Source: UBA4459 sp963776205 (lineage in GTDB: Bacteria > Bacteroidota > Bacteroidia > Bacteroidales > F082). Taken from it: 64,000 bases of DNA. Numbering within the stretch: position 1 is the stretch's first letter; each line of letters begins with the position of its first letter. Position numbers and translations under genes: made by a program. Where the stretch lies: positions 558,001 through 622,000 of the forward strand of contig CAVZLR010000001.1 in assembly GCA_963776205.1 (NCBI GenBank), read 5' to 3'. Of the stretch, positions 18,045-27,293 are shown piece after piece. Below the pieces are notes generated by a model. The model ran no database searches, was not told the DNA's origin, and saw nothing but the letters and a program-made list of their open reading frames with translations.

Positions 18045-20261
18045 ATGAAAAAAGTTATCATCATTACAATCGCATTATTATTTGGTTTTAATACGCTTTC
18101 AAAAGCCGATGAAGGAATGTGGTTACCCTTGCTGATCAACAATAATATTGTTGAAATGCATGAAATGGGATTAAAATTAAGCGCTGAAGAAATCTACGGT
18201 GTCAATCAGTCGAGCTTAAAAGATGCAATTATTATTTTTGGCAGGGGCTGTACCGGTGAAATGGTATCACCGGAAGGATTACTGCTAACGAACCATCATT
18301 GTGGTTATGGCGCCATACAGAAAGTAAGTACCCCAGCGGAAAATCATCTGCAAAATGGTTTTTGGGCTACCAGTAAAAAGGAAGAAATTCCAATTGAAGG
18401 ATTGACTGTGAAATTTTTAATTAAAATGGAAGATGCTTCTGATCAAATTCTGGATGGAATAACAACTGATATGACTGAAGAGGAAAGAGGTAAAATGATT
18501 GCTGAAAATTCTAAAAATTTGATAGAAACAGCTACTAAGGATACCCACTATAACGCTATTGTTGAATCATTCTTCGGCGGAAATGAATACTATCTTTTTA
18601 TTTATGAGACTTTCACTGATGTGCGACTGGCCGGAACACCGCCTGAGTCAATCGGTAAGTTTGGTGCCGATACAGATAACTGGATGTGGCCCCGACATAC
18701 AGGTGATTTTTCCATGTTTCGGGTGTATTGTGACACTGAAGGAAAACCAGCCAATTTTTCTGAAAAAAATGTGCCTTTAAAACCCAGGCATTTCCTACCC
18801 ATTTCTATTGAAGGCGTTGAAAAAGGTGACTTTGCCATGATCATGGGTTACCCAGGCAGTACTCAACGATATTTATCTTCTTATGGTGTTGACCTGGCCA
18901 TCAACCAAACCAATATGACCATCGTTGATATTCGTGCTGAAAAACTTCGAATTATGAGAGAAGGCATGGATGCTGACGAAGCCGTCAGGCTGCAATATGC
19001 TTCCAAGTACGCACGCACTGCAAACTATTGGAAATATTTTATTGGACAGACAAAAGGACTAAAAAGGCTTAAAGTAAAAGATAAAAAACTTATAGAAGAA
19101 GCCGAATTTTCCAACTGGATCAATCAAAACCCGGAAGCAAAAGCAAAGTACGGTGATGCCATCCCGTTAATCAGCAGTGCCTTTGAAAAAATTGAAGAAA
19201 CAAACCTCACTAAATGGTATTATCGTGAGGCAATCCGGTATGGAGCTGAAATCTTCAGCTATGCAAATTCATTTGCGAAATTGTCAAAACTCATGAATGA
19301 AAAAGAAGCAAATGAGGATGACATCAATAAGGAGATAGAAAAGTTAAAGGCAGGCGTATCTGAACATTTCAAAGATTATAACAAATCCATCGATCAGAAC
19401 TTACTGGCATCAATGATGGATATGTATCATAAAAATGTTCCATTGGATCAGCAGCCGGTATATTTGCTTGAAATGGACAGCAAATACAATGGAGATTTTC
19501 AAGCATATGCTGCAGATGTTTTTGAAAAAACATTATTTGCCGATAAAGAAAAGGTAATGGCGTTTTTAAATGATCCAAAAGCTAAACAGCTGGCCAAAGA
19601 CCCTGCGTTAGTTGCAATAACAGCTTTTACCGAAAAATATAAAGAGGTGATGAAAACGACCAAAGATGCAGATGATAAACTTGAAAAAGGTCACCGTCTT
19701 TATATTGCGGGTTTAAGGGAAATGAATAAAGATGAAAATTATTATCCTGATGCTAATTTTACAATGCGCTTAACTTATGGTACAGTTCAGGATTACTATC
19801 CTGCCGATGCGGTGCATTACGATTACTTTACAACCATTGAGGGAATCATGGAAAAAGAAGATCCTAATAACTGGGAATTTATTGTACCGGAGAAGCTGAA
19901 GGAGTTATATATAACCAAAGATTATGGTCCATATGGTTTTAATAATACCATGCCCGTTGGGTTTTTAACAACACATGATATTACCGGAGGTAACTCAGGA
20001 AGTCCGGTTATGAATGACAAAGGTGAGTTAATAGGTCTGGCTTTTGACGGTAACTGGGAAGCCATGAGCGGTGATATTGCTTTCGAACCTGAATTACAGC
20101 GTACCATTAATGTTGATATCAGATATGTAATGTTCATCATAGATAAATTCGCTGGCGCATCCAATCTTATCGATGAAATGACCATTGTTAAGAAAATCCC
20201 TTCAAAAATACTTGGAGGACCTACATATGGAACTGATATAGAATCAGCAGAAGAGCAGTAA
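18045..20261 (+). CDS. S46 family dipeptidyl-peptidase, DPP7-like
   Basis: A 738-residue exported serine peptidase with a signal peptide (MKKVIIITIALLFGFNTLSKA). The chymotrypsin-like triad is visible: His85 in TNHHCGYGA, Asp221 in RHTGDFSMFR and Ser651 in TGGNSGSP, the spacing of Porphyromonas DPP7/DPP11. The residue 18 positions after the nucleophile sets the P1 preference in this family: Arg in the Asp/Glu-specific DPP11, Gly in DPP7. Here it is Gly669 (AFDGNW), so hydrophobic P1 is expected. It would release dipeptides from peptides in the periplasm. A good terminator follows at 20287-20322. Confidence 0.92.
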   Translation: MKKVIIITIALLFGFNTLSKADEGMWLPLLINNNIVEMHEMGLKLSAEEIYGVNQSSLKDAIIIFGRGCTGEMVSPEGLLLTNHHCGYGAIQKVSTPAENHLQNGFWATSKKEEIPIEGLTVKFLIKMEDASDQILDGITTDMTEEERGKMIAENSKNLIETATKDTHYNAIVESFFGGNEYYLFIYETFTDVRLAGTPPESIGKFGADTDNWMWPRHTGDFSMFRVYCDTEGKPANFSEKNVPLKPRHFLPISIEGVEKGDFAMIMGYPGSTQRYLSSYGVDLAINQTNMTIVDIRAEKLRIMREGMDADEAVRLQYASKYARTANYWKYFIGQTKGLKRLKVKDKKLIEEAEFSNWINQNPEAKAKYGDAIPLISSAFEKIEETNLTKWYYREAIRYGAEIFSYANSFAKLSKLMNEKEANEDDINKEIEKLKAGVSEHFKDYNKSIDQNLLASMMDMYHKNVPLDQQPVYLLEMDSKYNGDFQAYAADVFEKTLFADKEKVMAFLNDPKAKQLAKDPALVAITAFTEKYKEVMKTTKDADDKLEKGHRLYIAGLREMNKDENYYPDANFTMRLTYGTVQDYYPADAVHYDYFTTIEGIMEKEDPNNWEFIVPEKLKELYITKDYGPYGFNNTMPVGFLTTHDITGGNSGSPVMNDKGELIGLAFDGNWEAMSGDIAFEPELQRTINVDIRYVMFIIDKFAGASNLIDEMTIVKKIPSKILGGPTYGTDIESAEEQ

Positions 20262-20286
20262 AAATTAAACTCGAACAAAATTCATT

Positions 20287-20322
20287 ATAGCCCGGCATAC
20301 AAATCCGGGCTATTCTGTTTTG
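20287..20322 (+). terminator. Intrinsic terminator after the S46 peptidase gene
   Basis: A perfect 9-bp stem ATAGCCCGG (20287-20295) with CCGGGCTAT (20305-20313) and a 9-base loop, followed by a T-rich tail (TCTGTTTTG). It lies 26 bases after the stop. Confidence 0.8.
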
Positions 20323-20353
20323 AATAAAATTCTGCCCTGACTTGTATTTCAAT

Positions 20354-20361
20354 TATTTTTG
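20354..20361 (+). promoter_or_regulatory. Possible -7 box (TATTTTTG) for porZ
   Basis: TATTTTTG fits TAnnTTTG and lies between the preceding terminator and the porZ start at 20431. No TTG at the right distance was found. Confidence 0.4.
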
Positions 20362-20430
20362 CCTGCTGCTGCATATTTGCAATATTTTACCTGATTTTCA
20401 GTTAGTACTAAGAATAATATTTGCGTTCAG

Positions 20431-22677
20431 ATGAATAGAAAAAATTATACGACCACAATTCTAATTGCCCTTTTTATATTCAGTAGTCTTTTTTCAATTG
20501 CCCAGCCAACTGCTCTTGGCGAATGGAAAACACATTTACCATACAACCAGGTAATTGATGTTGCTGTTGCTGATGATAAAGTGTTTGCGGCAACACCTTA
20601 TAGCATGTTCACATATTCTTTTATTGATAATCGCGTTGAGCTATTTGATAAAATAAAAAGATTGAGCGACGTGGGCATCAATAGAATAGGATATAATCCG
20701 CAATTAAAATCTGTAATTGTTGCTTACTCCAATGCTAACTTAGATTTGATTAGACCAGATGAGTCAGTCAGGAATATTTCCGATATTAAAGACAAAGATA
20801 TCCTGGGTAACAAAACCATCAATAATATCACTTTTAAAGGAGAATTAGCATACCTGTCTTGTGGATTTGGGATTGTTGTAATTGACATGCAAAGAGAAGA
20901 AGTAAAAGATACATATTACATTGGACCCAATGGCAATGCGCTGAACGTAATGGACTTAACTTATAATGAATCATTTTTCTACGCGGCAACAGAAAGTGGT
21001 ATTTACTATGCTGATGTGAACAGTATCGCACTGGCTGATTATAATAATTGGCATAAAGACGAAAGTCTGATTCATCCAGATTTGAAATACAACTTAATTG
21101 AAGCTTTTGGTAGTAAGATTTATACCAATTTCTATAACGAAGGAGTATGGGACGGCGACACTTTGTTTGTCAATGAAAATAATGTGTGGCAATATTTTTT
21201 AAGGGAAAATACAGACCGTCACCATCAACTCAAAAAAGTGGGCAATGAGCTAATCTTAGTGAATCGTTATAATGTAAATTTAATTGATGAAAACGGTGAA
21301 ATCACAACGAATATCTGGAAAATTAATGACGAAGGTTTTCAACCACTCGCTTGTGATAAAGATGAAAATGATTTTTATTGGATTGGCGATCAGGTAAAAG
21401 GGCTAATAAAGAATTGGGGTATTTGGAACGGAGAGTTCATTAAACCTAACGGCCCTGCAACAAAAAATGTTTATGCACTTGATGCAGAAGGCGATAATGT
21501 TTGGGTGGCACCCGGCGGAAGACAGTCAGACTGGGCAAAATTATATATGCAGGACGGTGTTTTTTCATATATCGGCGATTCGTGGAACTCCATAAACAGG
21601 TTTAATACTGATGCTTTTGATAGTATCACAGATATGGTAAGTGTTAAAGTTGACCCACAGAATGTTAATATTGCTTACATCGGTACATGGCAGGAAGGTG
21701 TGATGAAATTTGTTAACAATGAACTTGCTGCGATCTATAATGAAGAGAATAGTACATTGCAACCATGGGTGGCAGCACCAAGCCTGGTAAATATCAGCGG
21801 AATTGATTTTGATGATCAACATAACTTGTGGATTGCTAATACAGGTGCTCCCGATATACTTTCAGTTATGCAAAATAATAATCAATGGCGATCATTTAAT
21901 CTTGGGGGTTCATTGAGTGGTATTGACATTGCCAATTTAATGGTAGATAATGTCAATCAAAAATGGATCATCAAACGAACAGATGGACTTGTCATTGTAT
22001 TTACTGATAACGGAACGATCGATAACCCCACTGATGACCGGGTTAAAGTCCTTTCTTCTGCATCAGGCAACGGAAATATTCCCGGTAGTAAAGTATACTC
22101 TTTTGCTACCGACCTGGATGGTGAAGTTTGGGTAGGAACCGATGAGGGTGTTGCTGTATTTTACTCTCCTGAGAATGTTTTTGAACAGGGTGTAAATTTC
22201 GATGCGCAACAAATATTAGTACCGAGAAATGATGGGTCGGGCCTTGCAGATATTTTACTTGAATCGGAAACCGTCACAACCATCAGTGTAAATGGCGCTA
22301 ATCAAAAATGGATAGGTACTTCAAGGGCCGGAGTTTTCCTGCTTTCGGAAGATGGTACCGAAGAAATACATCATTTTACAACAGATAATAGTCCATTGTT
22401 ATCAAATAGCATTACCGGCATTACTATCAAAGCTAATGGCGAAGTTTTTATTGGAACAGCAAATGGAATCATATCATATCGGGGTAATGCAACCCCTCCA
22501 GGACCAACACCTCAAGGAGTTTATGCATTTCCTAATCCTGTAAGGGAAAACTACACTGGCCCTATTGCCATCACGGGTCTAGAAAATAATTCTGATGTTA
22601 AAATTACAGATACATATGGCAATGTTGTGTTTCGTGACCCGGTCAGAAGGTGGTACCGCCGTATGGGATGGCAATAG
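20431..22677 (+). CDS. porZ: Type IX secretion system protein PorZ, C-terminal tail frameshifted
   Basis: A large exported protein with a signal peptide (MNRKNYTTTILIALFIFSSL then FSIAQ) and many beta-propeller repeats of the two-component-regulator type (KWIGTSRAGVFLLSEDG, EVWVGTDEGVAVFYSP, KVFAATPYSMFTYS). The layout and size (about 780 residues when repaired) match PorZ, the T9SS cell-surface subunit that presents A-LPS for attachment to cargo. The frame stops after RDPVRRWYRRMGWQ at 22677. The expected T9SS-like C-terminal domain continues in the +1 frame (RSEGGTAVWDGNSFNGSR, then GIYLVF and SEKLVTKILVVK) to 22777. Removing one G near 22636 joins the halves as VVFRTRSEGG. recO follows on the same strand. 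Confidence 0.8.
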   Translation: MNRKNYTTTILIALFIFSSLFSIAQPTALGEWKTHLPYNQVIDVAVADDKVFAATPYSMFTYSFIDNRVELFDKIKRLSDVGINRIGYNPQLKSVIVAYSNANLDLIRPDESVRNISDIKDKDILGNKTINNITFKGELAYLSCGFGIVVIDMQREEVKDTYYIGPNGNALNVMDLTYNESFFYAATESGIYYADVNSIALADYNNWHKDESLIHPDLKYNLIEAFGSKIYTNFYNEGVWDGDTLFVNENNVWQYFLRENTDRHHQLKKVGNELILVNRYNVNLIDENGEITTNIWKINDEGFQPLACDKDENDFYWIGDQVKGLIKNWGIWNGEFIKPNGPATKNVYALDAEGDNVWVAPGGRQSDWAKLYMQDGVFSYIGDSWNSINRFNTDAFDSITDMVSVKVDPQNVNIAYIGTWQEGVMKFVNNELAAIYNEENSTLQPWVAAPSLVNISGIDFDDQHNLWIANTGAPDILSVMQNNNQWRSFNLGGSLSGIDIANLMVDNVNQKWIIKRTDGLVIVFTDNGTIDNPTDDRVKVLSSASGNGNIPGSKVYSFATDLDGEVWVGTDEGVAVFYSPENVFEQGVNFDAQQILVPRNDGSGLADILLESETVTTISVNGANQKWIGTSRAGVFLLSEDGTEEIHHFTTDNSPLLSNSITGITIKANGEVFIGTANGIISYRGNATPPGPTPQGVYAFPNPVRENYTGPIAITGLENNSDVKITDTYGNVVFRDPVRRWYRRMGWQ

Positions 22678-22777
22678 CTTTAACGGTAGCAGGGCTGCAA
22701 CTGGTATTTACCTTGTTTTTGTTACAAACAATGACGGATCGGAAAAACTGGTAACAAAAATTCTGGTCGTTAAATAG
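22636..22777 (+). pseudogene. Out-of-frame C-terminal domain of porZ
   Basis: This stretch encodes the C-terminal sorting-type domain of PorZ in the frame one base ahead of the main reading frame: GGTAVWDGNSFNG, then ATGIYLVFVTN and a final KILVVK before a TAA at 22775-22777. It has no start of its own and belongs to the upstream gene. An extra base near 22636 is the simplest cause. Confidence 0.75.
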
Positions 22778-22849
22778 CTTCTTACTTCTTCATTATTTTT
22801 TCATTTGTTCTATTGATTAATTTTACAGATTGTAGAGCACATATCTGAT

Positions 22850-23575
22850 ATGTTATATAATACGCGCGGAATTGTATTTCAAAGTTATAAGTATGCCGAA
22901 TCGGCTATCATTGTGAAAATGTACACTGAAGAATTCGGTATGTTGTCTTTTATTGTCAGAGGTGTTAATAGTAAAAAAACAACTCTAAAGAAAGCTTATT
23001 TCCAGCCTTTAACGATCCTCGACCTGGTAATAAACTATCGAGAAGGTAAAGAACTCCATAATATTAAAGAGATAAAAGTTTTGCATGCCTATCAGGATTT
23101 GACCAACAATATGGTGAAGCGTTCAATTTTATTTTTTTTATACGAAATTTTAATAAAAACCCTAAGAGAGGAAACTCCTAACAAACTGGTTTTTGATTGG
23201 TTGTTTCATTCGCTAACCTGGCTCGACCTGACTGAAAAAAGTGTAATTAACTTTCATCTTGTTTTTCTGTTCCAGTTTAGTCGGTTTTTAGGATTTTACC
23301 CCAAATTTTCAGAGCATGATGAGGTATACTATTTCGATCTCCAGGAGGGTCTTTTTCAAAAGAATCAACCATTGCATCCTAATTTTATAAGTGGAGAAAT
23401 TGTGAAACAATTAGTTGTTATTGGAAAATCAACTTTTGAAGACAGTCATCAAATAAAGCTCGGAAACAATCACCGACGAAAAATGGTTGATGTTTTAATT
23501 CAATACTACCAGCTTCATATGCCAAATATGCATCAAATTAAATCTCTCGAAGTATTACAAAGCATCATGGAATAA
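22850..23575 (+). CDS. recO: DNA repair protein RecO
   Basis: A 241-residue protein with the N-terminal OB fold of RecO: TRGIVFQSYKYAESAIIVKM, then GMLSFIVRGVNSKK near residue 30, followed by an all-helical C-terminal domain (VINFHLVFLFQFSRFLGFYP). RecO anneals SSB-coated single strands and loads RecA with RecR in gap repair. No Cys4 zinc motif is present, unlike some RecO proteins. The 3' end overlaps the convergent lipB gene by 11 bases. It follows the porZ tail by 72 bases on the same strand, with no terminator between them. Confidence 0.9.
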   Translation: MLYNTRGIVFQSYKYAESAIIVKMYTEEFGMLSFIVRGVNSKKTTLKKAYFQPLTILDLVINYREGKELHNIKEIKVLHAYQDLTNNMVKRSILFFLYEILIKTLREETPNKLVFDWLFHSLTWLDLTEKSVINFHLVFLFQFSRFLGFYPKFSEHDEVYYFDLQEGLFQKNQPLHPNFISGEIVKQLVVIGKSTFEDSHQIKLGNNHRRKMVDVLIQYYQLHMPNMHQIKSLEVLQSIME

Positions 23576-24275
23576 TATTGAATTTCATTTTAAAAATGGC
23601 CTCAAATTCACTTAAAACGATTCTTTTAATTTCTTCCATTTTAACTTCCTTGCCAAGTTCTTTTTGTAAAGAGGTAACACTCTTACCTTGAATTCCACAG
23701 GGAATTATGTTCTCAAAATAACTCAAATCCGTATTCACATTAAAAGCAAAACCATGCATACTCACCCAATGACTGGTGCGAACGCCTATGGCACAGATTT
23801 TCCTGGCTTTAACAGGACTTTCGGCATCCAGCCAAACACCAGTTGCTCCTTCTGCGCGGGTAGCAATCATTCCATATCTTTTTAATACACGAATTATCAC
23901 CTCTTCCAGCTGATCAATATAACTTTTTATGGATAGTTTGAAATTATCAAGATCGAGAATAGGATAAGCAACCAATTGCCCCGGTCCATGATAAGTTATA
24001 TCACCACCGCGGTTAATTTTGTATAACGATGCGCCACGGTTTTTCAGCATTTCTTCATTGATCAGCAGGTTGGATTCTTTGCCACTTTTACCAATGGTGT
24101 ATACATGCGGATGCTCGCAGAAAAGCATAAAGTTAGGTGTTATTACATCCTCTTTTCCATCTCTCTTCTGTTGTTTGGCTTCTACAATTTGTTCAAACAA
24201 ATTTTCCTGGTAATCCCAGGCTTCTTTATAATCAATCAAGCCAAGTTGCCGAAGTTCAACACAAGTATTTTCCAT
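23565..24275 (-). CDS. lipB: Octanoyltransferase LipB
   Basis: A 236-residue enzyme that moves octanoyl from acyl carrier protein to the lipoyl domains of 2-oxoacid dehydrogenases and GcvH. It has RGGDITYHGPGQ at 89-100, the catalytic Lys159 in ARKICAIG, HGFAFNVNTDL near 174 and the catalytic Cys193 in IPCGIQGK. The gene lies directly after lipA on the same strand with a 6-base gap, so the two steps of lipoate assembly are encoded together. Its 3' end overlaps recO on the other strand. Confidence 0.95.
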   Translation of the reverse strand: MENTCVELRQLGLIDYKEAWDYQENLFEQIVEAKQQKRDGKEDVITPNFMLFCEHPHVYTIGKSGKESNLLINEEMLKNRGASLYKINRGGDITYHGPGQLVAYPILDLDNFKLSIKSYIDQLEEVIIRVLKRYGMIATRAEGATGVWLDAESPVKARKICAIGVRTSHWVSMHGFAFNVNTDLSYFENIIPCGIQGKSVTSLQKELGKEVKMEEIKRIVLSEFEAIFKMKFNIIP

Positions 24276-24281
24276 AATTTT

Positions 24282-25148
24282 TTATCTCTGAACATGTTTT
24301 TCAGCCTGGTATGACGACCTCACCAACGGGCTACTTTCAACAAATCGAAATCCTTTTTCAAGCCCAGCAGTTTTATATTCGGTAAATCTTTCGGGCGAAA
24401 TATATTCCTTAACAGGCAAATGCTTCTTGGTCGGCTGCAGGTATTGACCTATAGTAAGTACTTCAACACCCACTTTTCTCAAGTCGTCCATCGTTTCGAT
24501 CACCTCATCGGGTGTTTCACCCAAACCTACCATAATGCCTGATTTTGACACAACATCGGATTCAACGATCACCTCAAGTGTTTTTAAGCTCGTATCGTAT
24601 TTAGCCCTGCTACGAGCCCAGGGTGTAATCCGCCTGACAGTTTCAAGGTTGTGTGATACTACCTCAGGCCCTGCATTTATTACCTGAAGGATAAGTTCAC
24701 CATTACCATTAAAGTCAGGGATTAAAGTTTCAATGGTTGTTTCCGGATTCAGTTTTTTTATTTCCATCACTGTCTTTTCCCAGATACCGGCTCCCAAATC
24801 GTCAAGATCATCCCTGTCAACAGAAGTGATTACACAGTGCTTGAGTTTCATCAATTGTACTGACTGGGCAACTCTTTTCGGCTCATCCCAGTCTGCTTTT
24901 TCCGGTCTTCCGGTCTTCACATTGCAAAATCCACATGCCCGCGTACAAATATCTCCCAATATCATCAATGTGGCAGTTCCTCGCCCCCAGCATTCATGCA
25001 TATTTGGACAATGCCCACTTGTACAAATGGTATGAAGCTTATTTTTTTCAACGATATCCCTCACTGCCAAATAATCCTTCCCTGAAGGCACTTTTATTTT
25101 TAGCCATTCGGGTTTTCTTAGTATTGTTTGTTTTCTTTGATTATCCAT
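24282..25148 (-). CDS. lipA: Lipoyl synthase (radical SAM)
   Basis: A 288-residue radical SAM enzyme that inserts two sulfurs into octanoyl groups. The auxiliary cluster cysteines are Cys42, Cys47 and Cys53 (CTSGHCPNMHEC) and the radical SAM triad is Cys68, Cys72, Cys75 (CTRACGFC). The C-terminal RSSYQAEK supplies the serine that caps the auxiliary cluster. The open frame extends to 25187, but a TAATTTTG -7 box at 25185-25192 would start the transcript inside that extension, so the Met at 25148 (MDNQRKQTILRKPEWL) is the better start. It leads the lipA-lipB pair. Confidence 0.95.
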   Translation of the reverse strand: MDNQRKQTILRKPEWLKIKVPSGKDYLAVRDIVEKNKLHTICTSGHCPNMHECWGRGTATLMILGDICTRACGFCNVKTGRPEKADWDEPKRVAQSVQLMKLKHCVITSVDRDDLDDLGAGIWEKTVMEIKKLNPETTIETLIPDFNGNGELILQVINAGPEVVSHNLETVRRITPWARSRAKYDTSLKTLEVIVESDVVSKSGIMVGLGETPDEVIETMDDLRKVGVEVLTIGQYLQPTKKHLPVKEYISPERFTEYKTAGLEKGFRFVESSPLVRSSYQAEKHVQR

Positions 25149-25184
25149 TATTTTAAAATCTTCTGATTGCTCAATTAAACGTAG

Positions 25185-25192
25185 CAAAATTA
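25185..25192 (-). promoter_or_regulatory. -7 box (TAATTTTG) for lipA-lipB
   Basis: TAATTTTG on the minus strand fits TAnnTTTG. The predicted start near 25180 leaves a leader of about 32 bases to the lipA ATG at 25148. Confidence 0.5.
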
Positions 25193-25281
25193 GCTAAATT
25201 TCCTGGGGTACTATGAAACTCAAAATAAACTGTAATGAATGTCGCATAAGGTTTAACAGATTTTCTACATCTAAAAATAGA

Positions 25282-25319
25282 GAAATAAAAAAGTCCCTTA
25301 TAAATTGATATAAAGGACT
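25282..25319 (-). terminator. Hairpin terminator downstream of the DUF2147 gene
   Basis: AGTCCCTTATA (25292-25302) pairs with TATAAAGGACT (25309-25319) in an 11-bp stem with one mismatch and a 6-base loop. Read on the minus strand it is followed by a T-run (TTTTTTATTT), so it would stop transcripts coming from the gene at 25495-25959, about 175 bases after its stop. Confidence 0.55.
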
Positions 25320-25494
25320 AATTCAGATTTAAAATCGTTTAATATCTTAATAAGATTTTACTATCTGTATTTATTTCAAAATCTTGGTTTGCAATTGATA
25401 TTTCTTATAAAGCCTTAAACTCTTTTCAAATATATTTGCATGATTTATCAAATCTCAAAATAAACTTTTTTTGAAGATTGATAAATGTTCTGGC

Positions 25495-25959
25495 TTATTC
25501 AACTTTTGTCCAGTAGGTGGTTCTTCCTAACATACTAAAACCTATATAACCCCTCACTTTCAATGTGTTTTTGTCATCTTCATCAGGAAACTCCATATAA
25601 CATTTATAATCTTTTCCATTTTTGGGATCATAAATACGACCGTCTTCCCATTCATCATCCCCATCAAATACAAAATCCCTTAAAAGTAGCAACCCCATAA
25701 TAGGTCTGGACCTTAGGCTTTCATCTTCATTTTCATCATCCAGTTTAGGTTCTCCCGTTTCTTCATCAATGGGTTCGTCCAACCATACTACTTTCCCAAA
25801 AAACTTATCGCCTTCTTTGTAAATATCCACATGCGCATCTTTATCTTCATTAAGCCATACACCCAGAATGTCATCACCATTAACTTCCTGTGCTTGCAAA
25901 TTTGTAAACGGGCCGGCTAAAAACCCGATTAATGCCAAAATAATAGTCAAATTTCTCAT
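25495..25959 (-). CDS. DUF2147 family exported protein
   Basis: A 154-residue protein with a cleavable signal peptide (cleavage expected after LQAQ, residue 24). The mature part begins GDDILGVWLNEDKDAHVDIY and later has GRIYDPKNGKDYKCYMEFPD and LKVRGYIGFSMLGRTTYWTK, which are the conserved strands of DUF2147, a small beta-rich periplasmic family. It has an acidic insert (DDENEDESLRSRP). Function is not established. A TAAATTTG element at 25996-26003 on the same strand fits a -7 box with a leader of about 32 bases. It lies just downstream of the export operon but has its own likely promoter. Confidence 0.85.
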   Translation of the reverse strand: MRNLTIILALIGFLAGPFTNLQAQEVNGDDILGVWLNEDKDAHVDIYKEGDKFFGKVVWLDEPIDEETGEPKLDDENEDESLRSRPIMGLLLLRDFVFDGDDEWEDGRIYDPKNGKDYKCYMEFPDEDDKNTLKVRGYIGFSMLGRTTYWTKVE

Positions 25960-26178
25960 ACATTAATTAATTTATAGTTTACATTTTGTCAAAATCAAAT
26001 TTAAACTTCCTGTACCAAAATGTCATTCAGTTTTGATTTATCTCCGCTAATATAAGCTATAAGTTTCATTCTTTCCAAATATTAAGTTTCAACTAAGGCG
26101 GGTTATATCCTTTTCAAAACACTTTTTATACAGTTCTTAAATAAAATGATACCCTAAAGAACGCTCAATTTGTATGAA

Positions 26179-27291
26179 CTATCCTGTTTTCCGGTAACTT
26201 AAAATTGCCCAGGTGTAAAATACAATTGCAAAGGTAATAAGGGCAAAAAACTGCTTATGGAGTTCGTTAAAACTGCTGCCTTTTAAATAAACAAGCCGAA
26301 ACACCTGCATAATGTATTTTAGCGGACTAATGTTGCTGATCATTTGTGCCCAGCCGGGCATATTTTCAACAGGTGTGTATAATCCGCTTAAAAAGATAAA
26401 AGTCAACATAAAAAAGAACATCATTAAAATAGCCTGCTGAACTGTTGTGGCATAGTTGGAAATCACCAGCCCAAAGCCAGAAAATGCGACAATAAACAAA
26501 CTGGCAAAAAGGTAAATCGTTAATAAACTACCGGATGGTTTTAAACCCCAGTAAAACAATGCAATTCCCATGGCAATGGTCACCACTACATACCCAATGA
26601 CCCAATAAGGGATAAGTTTGGACAATATGAAAATCCATTTTTTAACCGGCGTCACATTCATTTGTTCGATAGTGCCACTTTGTTTTTCACCAACAATATT
26701 AAGGGCAGGCAGAAAACCCGTGATCATGGCAAGTATCATCACCAGTAAGGCAGGCACCATAAACACTTCGTACTTAAGGGTAGGATTGTAACGGTAAAGT
26801 GGGACCAACTCCATTCCGGGGATGGAAACTTGGCTGGTATTATTCATAAGTTCTACACGAACTTCATTGTTGTAATCGCTAATGATGTTTGTCAGATAGG
26901 CACTTCCCAGCCCGCCTTTATTTCCATTTACAGCATTGGCCGAAACCATCAAATCAGCTTTTTGCTCTTTTATGAGATTGCGTTCAAAATGCAGGGGTAT
27001 CTCCAGTATTACATCCGATTTATCTGCCTCAATGCTTTTCATGGCCTCATTGTAAGTATCCGAAACGTTACTGATCCTGAAATATCCCGACGCTTGTACT
27101 TTTTGAATCAATGACTGAGAATAACTGCTTTTATCATGGTCGATAATGCTCAGATCAATATTTTTTACATCGAAATTGGCCGCATACGGAAAAATGATCA
27201 TTGCAAATAAAGGCATGATAAAAATGAGCCGGGGAATAAAAGTGTTCCTTTTGATCTGTTTAAATTCTTTTTCTATGAGGTAACGTAACAT
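26179..27291 (-). CDS. ABC-2 type transport permease (YbhR/YbhS-like), second
   Basis: A 370-residue ABC-2 permease. One membrane span near residue 25 is followed by a large extracytoplasmic domain, then five C-terminal spans with the typical VGEKQSGTIEQMNVTPVKKW loop and the FFFMLTFIFLSGLYTPVENM span pair. Together with the preceding permease (2-base gap) it would form a heterodimeric pore like E. coli YbhS/YbhR. It is the last gene of the seven-gene operon that begins with tetR. Substrate unknown; E. coli YbhFSR has been linked to drug and cation export. Confidence 0.88.
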   Translation of the reverse strand: MLRYLIEKEFKQIKRNTFIPRLIFIMPLFAMIIFPYAANFDVKNIDLSIIDHDKSSYSQSLIQKVQASGYFRISNVSDTYNEAMKSIEADKSDVILEIPLHFERNLIKEQKADLMVSANAVNGNKGGLGSAYLTNIISDYNNEVRVELMNNTSQVSIPGMELVPLYRYNPTLKYEVFMVPALLVMILAMITGFLPALNIVGEKQSGTIEQMNVTPVKKWIFILSKLIPYWVIGYVVVTIAMGIALFYWGLKPSGSLLTIYLFASLFIVAFSGFGLVISNYATTVQQAILMMFFFMLTFIFLSGLYTPVENMPGWAQMISNISPLKYIMQVFRLVYLKGSSFNELHKQFFALITFAIVFYTWAILSYRKTG

Positions 27292-27293
27292 CT

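Larger units (their letters stand above)
25149..25494. other. Intergenic stretch between lipA and the DUF2147 gene
   Basis: About 346 AT-rich bases with no supported gene. It holds the lipA -7 box (25185-25192, minus strand) and a minus-strand hairpin terminator (25282-25319) for the DUF2147 gene. Nothing else is recognisable. Confidence 0.6.

Noticed and set aside
26120..26165. Inverted repeat GTTCTT-AAGAAC downstream of the last permease gene as a terminator
   Set aside because: Stem too short, loop about 18 bases, no T-run on the relevant strand.
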